From NCBI GenBank assembly GCA_030248065.1, contig JASAMV010004098.1, forward strand, positions 62,001 through 126,000: a stretch of DNA of 64,000 nucleotides, read 5' to 3'. Made by a program: the position numbers and the translations under genes. Of the stretch, positions 14,501 through 22,945 are shown in pieces; position 1 is the first letter of the stretch; each line of letters opens with the position of its first letter. The notes beneath the pieces are model-generated. The model saw only the letters and a list, made by a program, of their open reading frames with translations, was not told the DNA's origin and searched no databases. The stretch is from Rhynchonema sp. JSB1_4. Lineage: Eukaryota > Nematoda > Chromadorea > Monhysterida > Xyalidae.

Positions 14501-15453
14501 TTTTGGTCACCCAAAAAGGCGAAAAAACACCGTTTTTGTGATACAATTTTGGCCAAAAATTGAGGTAAAAATAGTACTTTTTCAAAATTTTCGCTGAAAA
14601 TCGCCTAAAAATAGGTATTATGGGTGGGTTTGCGCGCGGAGCGCGCGATTTTTGGGAAAATAAGGTCGAAAAACACCGATTTTTGCCTTAAAAAGGTAAA
14701 AAATTGCTTGTGAGAGGTATGATTTGGAGTTGTGAGAGGTAAGTACTCAACCCCCCCCAACCCCCTCGGGTTTTGTGGTAGGTAAGTACTGAGAGGGGGG
14801 CATCGTAGTGGCTGGGGGGGGGGTTGGGGGGGGTTACCCCCCCTCAGTACTTACCTACCACAAAACCCGAGGGGGGTGGGGGGGGGGTGGGGTACTTACC
14901 TCTCACAACACCAAATCATACCTCTCACAAGCAATTTTATACCTTTTTAAGGCAAAAATCGGTGGTTTTCGACCTTATTTTCGCAAAAATCGCGCGGACC
15001 CACCCATAATACCTATTTTTAGGCGATTTTCGGCGAAAATTTTGAAAAAGTACTATTTTTACCTCAATTTTTGGCCAAAATTGTATCACAAAAACGGTGT
15101 TTTTTCGCCTTTTTGGGTGACCAAAATCATACCTCTCACGCTTCCGGTCCCAACCCCGCATCATACTTACCTCCCACACATGGGCCTGCCACTACACTGG
15201 AGGGGGGGCCCCCCCAGCCACTACTATGCGCCAAGCCACAAAGCAGCACGACGAGCAAAAAACCATGACAATGACATGAATATTAAAAGAATAAAGCAAC
15301 AAATAACAAACAAACCCGAGCCCGAATTGTGTCCAACATGCGTTTGATTTTCAATTCCATCGCCTGATTCTGTCGATCGTTTGCAACAGCATTCAAAAGT
15401 TCATTCAATCGGCTTCCAGTCGCGGCCAGAACGGGGTCGTCCGTGGCGGCCAT
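5528..15453 (-). CDS. Coiled-coil / filamin / NHL-repeat protein (TRIM-NHL-like, RING and B-box not found)
   Basis: Sixteen exons join in frame to about 728 codons: 15316-15453, 10990-11145, 9933-10121, 9668-9802, 9486-9635, 8916-9113, 8593-8638, 8386-8525, 8233-8308, 8001-8140, 7534-7662, 7383-7455, 7161-7298, 6818-6913, 6123-6289, 5528-5743. Residues 1-161 are helical/coiled coil (VDAIEEELLDDC, ENELVTETTKERMKT). About 162-256 resemble a filamin Ig repeat (FTPCSAGVYSVTVLLYGEHV then NSPL). About 257-400 is a Ser/Gly/Ala linker. About 410-728 form NHL repeats (VKIYDSQYHPLYL, GWLAVSDLG, YPSGVQFDSRGNLLVGDAKN). The family (LIN-41/TRIM71, TRIM2/3, Brat) binds RNA or acts as an E3 ligase. No RING or B-box exon was found; an in-frame TGA lies just upstream of the ATG, and 15.5-18.1 kb is repeats. 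The exon 5 acceptor could instead be at 9584. Exact orthology is unresolved. Confidence 0.88.
5802..6073. mobile_element. hAT-like MITE with 8-bp target duplication
   Basis: The element begins TAGGGATCGG and ends CCGATCCCTA, and is flanked on both sides by ACCACATC (5794-5801 and 6074-6081). The interior repeats GATACCCGATACC-like units and an AT-rich tract. An 8-bp duplication with TA-GGG type termini is the hAT hallmark. It lies in the last intron of the filamin-NHL gene (6122-5744). A short, degenerate relative with AGGGATCGG ends lies at about 40735-40817. Confidence 0.9.
6567..6752. mobile_element. Foldback MITE, TIR with ACTACGCCAACACGAGCCCG
   Basis: The left arm ACTACGCCAACACGAGCCCG is matched by CGGGCTCGTGTTGGCGTAGT on the right. 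It lies in the intron between the exons at 6818 and 6289. A second copy is at 6925-7121 in the next intron upstream; a fragment-like half site is near 11240. Confidence 0.82.
6925..7121. mobile_element. Foldback MITE filling most of a short intron
   Basis: Termini are GGTAAAGGCAAACTACGCC and GGCGTAGTTTGCCTTTACC, with inverted arms of about 36 bp. The host intron runs 6914-7160 (247 bp), so the element accounts for about four fifths of it. It is the same family as 6567-6752. Confidence 0.85.
10231..10456. mobile_element. Foldback MITE, GTGTAAAGGTC family, copy 1
   Basis: Inverted arms read TTTCGAAACGGTGTAAAGGTC on the left and ACCTTTACACCGTTTCGAAA on the right, around a short centre with GAAACATTGCC/GAATGTTTC. 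Both ends are flanked by TAT. It is inserted in the intron between the exons at 10990 and 10121. Other copies are at 24317-24927 and 44094-44319, each flanked by ATT, so a 3-bp target duplication is consistent across three copies. Confidence 0.87.
11486..11870. mobile_element. TA-targeting MITE (family A), copy 1
   Basis: The ends are CCGTAAAAACCTAAATA and TATTTAGGTTTTTACGG, flanked by TA on each side (11484-11485, 11871-11872). The interior has the family core CTTGTAATCGCATTTATTCG. The joined flanks would read GGGAGATACTGTACC, and that same string occurs uninterrupted near 11977, supporting TA duplication. TA targets are typical of Tc1/mariner elements. It lies in the first intron region of the filamin-NHL gene. 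Confidence 0.9.
12577..13439. mobile_element. Family A MITE, copy 2, inserted in an older family A copy and itself split by a hAT-like element
   Basis: The termini CCGTAAAAACCTAAATA / TATTTAGGTTTTTACGG are flanked by TA. To the left is GGGGGGCTG and to the right TTTAGGTTTTTACGG. Joining these around one TA restores the normal 3' end of a family A element, so this copy landed inside an older one. Its centre is interrupted at 12733-13145. Confidence 0.85.
12733..13145. mobile_element. hAT-like MITE nested in family A copy
   Basis: Terminal inverted repeats are CAGTGGTGTCGTTG and CAACGACACCACTG. The flanks are identical 8-mers CTTGATAG (12725-12732 and 13146-13153). The intact family A sequence elsewhere has CTTGATAG once at this point. 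The interior repeats GGTATGGGAAATTTTTGA-like units. Confidence 0.92.
13509..15228. mobile_element. Large palindromic hAT-like element with nested insertion
   Basis: It is flanked by CGCCAAGC at 13501-13508 and 15229-15236. Outer ends are CAGTGTAGTGGC and GCCACTACTATG. From about 14436 to 15200 it is a long palindrome: GGCAGGCCCATG and GATGCGGGGTTGGGACCGG on the left recur reverse-complemented on the right, with the centre near 14815. It is interrupted at 13521-14427. It sits in the first intron of the filamin-NHL gene. Confidence 0.83.
13521..14427. mobile_element. hAT-like element with TAGGGTTAGAG ends
   Basis: Ends are TAGGGTTAGAG and CTCTAACCCTA; flanks are GTAGTGGC at 13513-13520 and 14428-14435. 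The interior carries tandem ACCCGACACCCGACA units at both ends and several GGAAAAAAAACGGTTTTTTTTCC hairpins. Without it the flanks restore the TIR of the surrounding 13509-15228 element. Confidence 0.92.
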
Positions 15454-16045
15454 CTTGCCAGCTTCTCACAGTCAGTTTATTTCGCGTCGCTTCTTTTGCT
15501 GCAAACACCAACCCATTCTCAAAGCAAGCCCGAGTCATTGAAAAAAGTGAGAAACTCTAAGCCTGCCTCAGCTCTGAGCACGAGCGACTAGTTATACGGA
15601 AAATCCACCCGAATTCAAATTGCCGCCAAAACCAATGCCAGAGAATAAAGGGAGGTTACGTGTCAATCTTCCCAGCTCGTGCGGCGTAATGGATTCGGGA
15701 CACAATCGTGTTCGGGACTTGCCAATGCGCACATGTGGACCAGAGGTTAGGATCGGGTCGGGTTGGGCCGGCAACCGGCCCAACCTGGCCCAAATTGCTA
15801 AAATATCAAGTACTCAAAACCACGTTTTTGCGGCAAAAAACTCCCAAAATTTGCGCTTCACGTTGCGTACCGTAAAAACCTTAATGCAAGGAGGGCTCTA
15901 TTCAGTGGTGTAGCTACCCAGGCGGGGCGGCAACCTACCGTACCACACCACCCAAAATGCGGGGCGGCAACCTACCAGCCGAGCTAGGGGGGGGGGTCGT
16001 ACCACTTGGGGGGGGTCATCTGGAAACCGAAATTTTTTATGTCTA

Positions 16046-16673
16046 CCGTAAAAACCAAAATAGAAGGGGGCTCTATTAATTCACTGACCCCATTTTGGGG
16101 GGCTCTATTACGGGGGGGGCTCTATTCCGGGGGGCCTCTATTAATTCACTGACCCGAACCTGAAAAATTGTTCCCAGAACAGAGGTCGCAGTCGGGCCGG
16201 GTTTGGCCGGCCCGGCCCGGCCCGAGCCCCCAAATCTCCGGCCCGGCCCGGCCCGGGCCGCCCCGAACCCCCCAATCACCGGCCCGGCCCGGCCCCAACG
16301 CCCAAATCTCCGGCCCGGCCCGAGCCAAAAGCCCAAAATCGCGGCCCGGCCCGGCCCGAGCTCGGGCCGGCCCGATTGCGACCTCTGTCCCAGAAATACC
16401 CCTAAAAACCCCTAAAAAGGGGTTTGAAAGTATCTTTTTTCGCTTGTAATCGCATTTATTCGTGTCTATTCGTCGATAAGAGGCTTATTATGTGCTTTGA
16501 ACGAACAACAAACGTGCATAAATGTACCTGTGCACCACTATCAAGCCTTAATACACTACTGTATAGGGGATGTTACTTAGGGGGGGCTCTATTCCGGGGG
16601 GGGGCCTTTATTAATTCACTGACCCCTTTTTGGGGGGGCTGTATTATGGGGGGCTGTATTTAGGTTTTTACGA
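16046..16673. mobile_element. Family A MITE, copy 3, inside family B and split by a hAT-like element
   Basis: It is flanked by TA at 16044-16045 and 16674-16675. The uninterrupted family B copy at 58191-58566 reads ATGTCTAAATACTG where this copy has ATGTC-TA-element-TA-AATACTG. That gives a filled/empty site pair proving a TA target. The element is itself interrupted at 16180-16387. Confidence 0.93.
16180..16387. mobile_element. GGCCCGGCCC-rich hAT-like MITE, innermost of a four-level nest
   Basis: Ends are CAGAGGTCGCAGTCGGGCC and GGCCCGATTGCGACCTCTG; flanks are TCCCAGAA at 16172-16179 and 16388-16395. Other family A copies carry TTCCCAGAAATACCC uninterrupted here. The interior is almost entirely GGCCCGGCCC repeats, far more GC-rich than the surroundings. 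Confidence 0.92.
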
Positions 16674-17730
16674 TAAATACTGAAGAAAATGTGGCCTAAA
16701 ACACTAATTTTGGGTGAAAAGTTAGGTGGGGCGGCAACCTACCTACTATACCAGGGGAGGGGCGGCAACCTACCTACTGTACCAGGTGAGGGGCGGCAAC
16801 CTACCTACTGTACCTAGGGGGGACCCCCCACTCCCCCCCCAGCTACACCATTGGCTCTATTAATTCAATGACCCCATTTTGGCTTTGGGGGGGCTGTATT
16901 ATGGGGTTTTCCCCAAAATGCTGGGTAAGTTACCCCGGCATCTCCCCCTCTTTTTGGCCGCAAGAACCGTCCAGTATCTCCCCCTCATGCCTCAGAAGTA
17001 GCCACAGTACTGGGGGCGGTGTAGTTCCTGGGGGGAGGGGGGTGCCCCCTCGCAGTGCAGTTCCTGGGGGTAGGGGGTTCCCCCTTCTTGGGTACGTCTG
17101 CTTCCTCTCCATGGTCCGCCTGCCCCACTGTTCCCCCTCCGGGTACGTCTGCTGTCTGCTCCCCCAATTTTTACCTAAAATAGGCAAATTTTGGCATAAA
17201 ATAGGCATTTTTAGGCATAAAATGAGTGATTTTTAGGTCAATGTTGTCAAAAATCGCCAAAAAAAATTTATTGAGATTTTTTTCCAAAAAGGGGCAAAAA
17301 TGGGTCAAATTTTCGACCTCAATAAATGACTTTTCTCCAAATTTGGGTCCTCCCCCCTTCCCCCCAGGTCGGGGGAGGGGCAAATGAAAAATATACCTCC
17401 CCAATAATTAACCTTCTCCATAAATGGAACCCCCAAAATTTGGGGCTGGCCAAAGGTACAGTATCTCCCCTCTCTGGTACGGTAGCTCCCCCAATTTTTC
17501 CCAAAATTTCACCCCAAAAGTGCCCTTTTTGGTCCAAAATGGCCAAAAATCGGGTCAAAATCGACCACAAGTGCAAAAATTTGCGCGATTTATGCACATT
17601 TTAACCTATAAAAATTGAATTATCGCGAAAGTAATATAGTACAGTAGCTCCCCCTAAAATTTCTTCCTCCCCCACCCCCCAAATTGGATTCCCCCCAAAA
17701 TTCGGGGTACATTACCCCGGTATCTCCCCC

Positions 17731-18103
17731 CAGTGATGTTGTTGGTCCGAGCAAGAAAGCCAGCTAGCTGGAGGTGTCCGGCGCAAGAAAGCTAGCTAGC
17801 TAGCCGGGTACCCCGATTTGGGGGGTATTGGTCCAGAAGTCAAAAACAGGGGTATAAAAATTGGTCGAAATTATGCTAAAAAAAGCCTTAAAATGCGTAT
17901 TTTTGTGAGAAAATTTGAACGAATTTGACCATTTTGGCCCATAAAATGGTCATTTTGGCACTAAAATCAACACTTTTTCACTTGGTTTCCGGAGCAAGAA
18001 AGCTAGCTAGCCAGTTTGGGGGTATGGGTTTCGGAGTACGAAAGCTACCTAGCAGTTGGGGGGTAATAGCCCCCATACCCCCCCCCCCCCAACTGCGCCA
18101 CTG
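17731..18103. mobile_element. hAT-like MITE with TCTCCCCC target duplication
   Basis: It starts CAGTGATGTTG and ends CTGCGCCACTG, with TCTCCCCC at 17723-17730 and 18104-18111. The uninterrupted target ATCTCCCCCTCTTTTTGGCCG is present near 16941. The interior has AGCAAGAAAGCTAGCTAGC repeats. Confidence 0.87.
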
Positions 18104-18385
18104 TCTCCCCCTCTTTTGGCCGGAAGGTACAGTATCTCACCTTTAGAAGTAGCCACAGCACTGGCCGTGTGATAGGTAATTTATCTCACCAGTGGAACTG
18201 TTTTTCAAGCAATTTTCGCCTTTGCCTTAGCGTTGTCCACGAATTGCAGAAAACTAGTGGGATATCATCATATGTATGTATTTGATTTAATTTGCAATCA
18301 TTAGGATTTTCTCAAAGAATTGTCATGCAAAACCAATGTTGGATTCACGCTGAGCCGAGCTTTTGCGATGTTTCACCAATTTCAG

Positions 18386-19288
18386 CGAGCGCCAACTGCA
18401 ACCGAACGAACTGTTGTTCCTGGTGCGCATCGATCGTAATGAGATTGGATGGAGCGGGCATTTGCGAATTGGCCTTACCAATTTCGACCCGAATCTCAGT
18501 CGACCCCTGCCCGCATTCGCATTGCCCGGACTAGCTGATGCTGATAGATCGTGGGTACTGGCTGTTTGATAAGAACAAAGAGAATGTTAAAACTGTATTC
18601 ATTAAACAAAAAAGATTTTAATTGGTTCATTGTGCTCGTGCCTTAATATTTTACCAAGGCGGTATTGTGTTTGTGCCTTCTGCTTGCAGCAATAAAAATA
18701 CTGGAGGAGTAAATTTAACATTATCTCTGTCCTCTGTGATCTTGATATTTTCGTATCTTGCTTGGCATACAGTCTCACAAACTGTTCGCACTATGATGAT
18801 TGACCACTAAGTATCGCTACGGAGCAAAAGGAGAATATACTGCACTGCCCATTCGTGCATTGATCAGGGCTAACATGCCGAATCCAATTCTGAGTCGTCC
18901 ACCATAATCTTGAACAAACACCATGGTGGATCAAATTTGGACCAACTGAACTATAGAACTACAGTGTCGTTGTTTAATATTGACTAATTATGCGGAAATC
19001 CACCCGTTTTGTGCGTGCTTAAGCATAGTCCCATACTCAAGCTTTAGGCTTCTACCTCAGGCTTAGGCTTGCGGTTAGGCTTAAGCTTAGGCACCAGCCT
19101 GAATCAAATAAAACACACAGCCACGACGAAAAACGGCTGTATCTCTCGTGGACGCGTGCTCGGTCGGGTGGATTTCCGTATAATTAGTCGCTCGTCAATG
19201 ATTACACACGACACAGGATTTGCAGTTTTCACTCAAAGCAGCTGTCGCGGCGACCACCGGGTCAAACTCGTGCAAGTTGAGCAACATG
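18386..19288 (+). CDS. NEURL2-like (Neuralized homology domain) exons, incomplete
   Basis: Two pieces resemble Neuralized-like protein 2, the substrate adaptor of a cullin E3 in vertebrates. Exon at about 18386-18563, after the acceptor CAATTTCAG, reads ERQLQPNELLFLVRIDRNEI then GWSGHLRIGLTNFDPNL. This is the middle of an NHR domain (family pattern: LvrID..E.GW.GhLRiGLT). A second piece at about 19226-19288, after GATTTGCAG, reads VFTQSSCRGDHRVKLVQVEQ and fits the end of NEURL2 (VF.S...VRLVQLE). I could not find the N-terminal part, the segment between the two exons, or a C-terminus. A MITE lies between them and an inverted-repeat arm follows directly. It may be a degraded or captured copy, or a gene with exons I missed. 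The first exon is more certain than the second. Confidence 0.6.
18985..19198. mobile_element. MITE with GACTAATTATACGGAAATCCACCCG inverted ends
   Basis: The left end GACTAATTATGCGGAAATCC is matched by GGATTTCCGTATAATTAGTC on the right. The centre holds TTAGGC-like hexamers (TCAGGCTTAGGCTTGCGGTTAGGC). Full or partial copies are at about 56195-56410, 60488-60716 (inverted) and 61270-61500. It lies between the two NEURL2-like exons. Confidence 0.83.
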
Positions 19289-22200
19289 GTGACCTGAGCT
19301 GTGACATTCCAGGTGAAACTCCCTTTATTCTCTGGCATTGGTTTTGGCGGCAATTTGAATTCGGGTGGATTTTCCGTATAACTAGTCGCTCGTGCTCTGA
19401 GCTCAACCCAAAATGAAAATTGTGAGTGAAATTCAAATCGCCGAAGGGTTTCTCTGACAAAACGACGGGGAGGAATGAACGGCGAGCAGTGTTGGAGGTT
19501 ACTCTGGAGGGAGGGGAGATACCTAATGTACCGGCTTCGCGCGCGAATTTTGGGTAATTTGAGGTAAAAACCACCGATTTTACACTATTTTTGGCCATTT
19601 TGGTAAAAAATTGGCACTTTTGGGGTAAAATCGGGGGAATACCTACTGTACCGGAGTGAAAATCGGGGGGATACCAACTGTATCATGCCAAACATCGGGG
19701 TATACCTACATGTACCAGGCGAAGGGGATACCTACTTTACTGGGGGGTTACCCCCAAACCCCCCACCTCCAACACTGACGGCGGGCGATCCCTGATAGCG
19801 ATTGTTTATTTTTGTAACGGGCCTTTTGTCATGTTTGTCATCATGTGTGTGCCTAATGGCATTTCCCCACTGACTGTCACCTGTCACACCGTCTGTGAGT
19901 GAACTTAGCGGGACTGCATGCAGCGCCTCGTGCACCCATCAGCGTGCGCATGCGTGCCAAAAAGACGCAATCCCTGCCCTGAATGTAGGTCATGAACCTG
20001 CACGTACCCTATCCTGTTTTTGGCCTACGCTTGGGTTTATGAGGAGGTAGCCCTGAAGAGGGCCGCTTGGTTACGGCAAATGGACCGAAGTCCAAGGGTG
20101 TGACTACTGAGTGATTGGCAGCCACGGTTTCGAGATACGCCTCGAATCCGTGTTTTTTTTCGCTGAGGCGGTCACCTCGGTTGTTCGCAACCCTCTGACA
20201 AAATAGTCTGCTTATAAATGAGACACGAAGACAAAATCAAATTATATACCCCGCATTTTTCCCTTTATAATGCGACGAATCGGCCTGGTTGTTGTGGTAA
20301 CTTGTGCAAGACTAGCCCCTAAAGTGACCCTAGACACCCTATAGGTTGCATCCAATGGGCATATCAGTTCATAAAAAAAGAATTTGGAACACAACCAATT
20401 TCAGCTGTTTCCGAATTATAGGGGCACCTAACCTATGCTCAGCTAGTATAATACATATGGTACATTTATTTCGTCTTAAGAGAGCTAATTCGTCAGCCAG
20501 TGCGAGGAATGTTTAGTTTCATACTGTATGTTTACGTTATTTCTGTCTCGTATCCACTGCGGAACTGCGCCCATCAGATACAAAATAAAACATCTTTTCG
20601 CGATTTGTTGCAAGCAAGTTTCATTCAGGGAGTGTTCATTGTTCATCATGTCATAACGTATTGTTCATTTAACAAGCAAGCACGGTACACAAACGATGAT
20701 AAGTCGGGGGGAAGCTGATGATGATCGTCTCAGCTGCGACACCTTGATGATTCAGGGAGGGACTGTCTGATCTGATGTTTCAACAAATGGATAGAGAGCA
20801 AGCGAAGATAGTATACACGTACAGGCAGTCCGCCAGCTCATGGCACTCAATACACACAGCCTGCACTCTGCATTACTGTCGTCAATGAATGCATCTATTC
20901 ACTGCAGTTATTCGTTGAAACATCCCCAAACATTGTAACAGTGCAGAAAAGTGTCATGTCAAGCAGCTAATAAAAACCGAGCAAATTATAAGGCGGCCAT
21001 CAAAGTATGACAGTCGCTCAAAGTGTACATTTTGTTTAGAAAATGGCGTGTGCTGCTGCATGCGTTATGTGCATAAAAAGTGCCATGAGCCGATGGATTG
21101 CCTATACTCTCTGGACCGGATACTGTAACGATTTGATGTTATGCTATATAAGGTATGTATATCACAATATACGACGTCGCCTAGGTGACATTCTCAACTT
21201 TGAGCATTTGATGTGGTTCACTCTGTGTTGGCGTTGAACAGGAGTGGGTGATCACCGGGACCGTCTGCAAACAAATGTTTCAACATCAAAAACAAACATA
21301 AAAGAGTAATTCCCTTCACTTCGACCTGTGGTTAAGTGTCAGCATAACCGTAAGCTGAAACCCCATGCCTAACCAAATCTGGGCATGAGTTGCGATATTT
21401 ACTAATAATTCAAATATTCAACTCTGGTAGTCAACTCCGATCGAACCGTGTGTCCTAAGTACAGTAATGCACGGGAGTCCCGTGCATTTTATACCGCGAC
21501 ACATCACATACACCCCCAAACCACCCCCCCCCTCCTCCTCCCCCCTCTCCCCCTCCTTCAAAATTCTTTGTGGTATGAATCACGTGTTTTTAGCTTACTT
21601 ATTTTATACCGCGACGACATTCACATTACAGCCCCAAATTGACGCGTGAAATACGTATAACATTTGTCATTAGCGGCAACATATGCAATTTATATAACAC
21701 AGGTGGATACCGCGACGATCGAAGTTGACGACATTACAGTCCGGTCTGAGTTGACGATCTATGGGTTGACGACATGACTATCAATATAAGGGGCGATTAT
21801 ACTGACAGTCCGCTATATGTATGTACAGCTCCAGCGTATCACCGTAAAAAATTCATGCAGCTTTCTCAGCAGGTATTGATCTTGTAAAAATTCCAATAAG
21901 CAATACTGGTTGTTACATGCAGAAATGTGAAAAAGTTTTTTTCAAATTTTTCTTTTTTTAGGTATGTGCCAAAACGTACCTTTCTGGCATTAGGTACACA
22001 CCACACAAGTGAGGAACACAACGCATCTGAACACCAAAATTAAAATCAACGTATTGTAAGAAATACACGTGGCGAAGTTTTGTGTAGGGGGTAAATTGAC
22101 GAAATTTTGGGTGTTTTAGGAGAAGAAAGGTCGAAAACATCCTATGCTTAACTTTTTAAATTTGAAAGTGGGTTACTTTATTTTAAAAAAAAACATCTTT

Positions 22201-22451
22201 TAGAAAACTTTAAGGAACTTTTAAAAAATCAAGAGAAAATTTTTTAAACATCTTTGATTACGTGCACCGAGCCGCTCTGCTGTGTGCCTTGGAAGATGCA
22301 GCATTTGCGCGCTGGTCGTAATGTTTACATATGTGAAGCCACAGAAGATTACCGCAAAAGCGAAGCAAAAGATTTCTTCACGTACGCATCAAAGCGTGTA
22401 CTGTGCCCGTTTCGACCTATTTTCACGGACGTGGTCGTCGGTGCGAATGCA
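19289..22451. other. Stretch without a supported gene
   Basis: 19313-19415 is the inverted partner of 15567-15654. 19500-19770 is G-rich low-complexity sequence with repeated GGGGATACCTACTGTACC-like units. 21463-21489 contains a near-perfect hairpin, AATGCACGGGA/TCCCGTGCATT, next to repeated TATACCGCGACGA units (21490, 21605, 21708). Open frames here, the longest about 65-85 codons, match nothing I recognise. Confidence 0.5.
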
Positions 22452-22945
22452 TCACATGGCCAAACCCCAGACCAACTGACTGTATGTGATCCAAGTGGGG
22501 TAGCGACGTAGGAACCCCTTCAGGTACTGGCTGTATCCGTATGGCCCGGTCTCTATGTCCATCGGCGCGTACCGTTTGCCCGCCGGTCGGAACGTACCTC
22601 GAGACGTCGCCAGATTGGCGTTCACCTGCGCACGCAAATCGGAATGGACTTTAAGGGATCGAACATGAAGCAATACAACTTTGCAGTAAGTTTCGATATG
22701 ATTCGATACTGACCGAGAAAAAGCGCAAAAATCTTCGGCTTGTTGCAGAATGGTTGACACAGAGCATGATGCACATGGCAGTTGAATGATAAGTCAAGGC
22801 TTCTCATCGTAACAGTCGAGTGTGCGTCAACCAATCAGCAGTTTCAGGCCCACTTCTACGTCATTTACAGGACGTGACGTCAACGTACCTGATATAAGGT
22901 GACGGCGACGAGGACCAGCGTGATCATACACAGTTTGCTTGCCAT
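22452..22945 (-). CDS. Small secreted precursor with GKR site, candidate neuropeptide/peptide hormone
   Basis: Two exons, 22889-22945 and 22452-22625, join in phase 0 through a GTACGT donor and a TGCGCAG acceptor to a 76-residue protein ending in TGA. Residues 1-19 (MASKLCMITLVLVAVTLYQ) form a strong signal peptide. Residues 28-37 read RGTFRPAGKR; Gly-Lys-Arg is the classical signal for dibasic cleavage and C-terminal amidation, which would give a peptide ending FRPA-amide. A second dibasic Arg-Arg is at 59-60. There are no cysteines after the signal peptide, so no disulfide-bonded hormone is expected. The start is the only ATG that gives the signal peptide. I do not recognise the family; processing to an active peptide is inferred. 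The intron is 263 bp. No gene neighbours within 3 kb. Confidence 0.66.

Larger units (their letters stand above)
15903..16853. mobile_element. hAT-like element (family B), inserted in a family A MITE and split by another
   Basis: Ends are CAGTGGTGTAGCT and AGCTACACCATTG, with target duplications GCTCTATT at 15895-15902 and 16854-16861. GCTCTATT is part of a family A element that starts at 15870. Family B copies without the internal insertion are at 58191-58566 and, inverted, about 63405-63772. Confidence 0.9.
15454..18385. other. Repeat-filled gap between the filamin-NHL gene and NEURL2-like exons
   Basis: Nearly all of this interval is transposon sequence: the four-level nest at 15868-16905, poly-G/C-rich elements at 16906-17730, and the element at 17731-18103. 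An arm at about 15567-15654 recurs inverted at 19313-19415. I find no RING, B-box or NHR N-terminal exon here. Confidence 0.7.
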
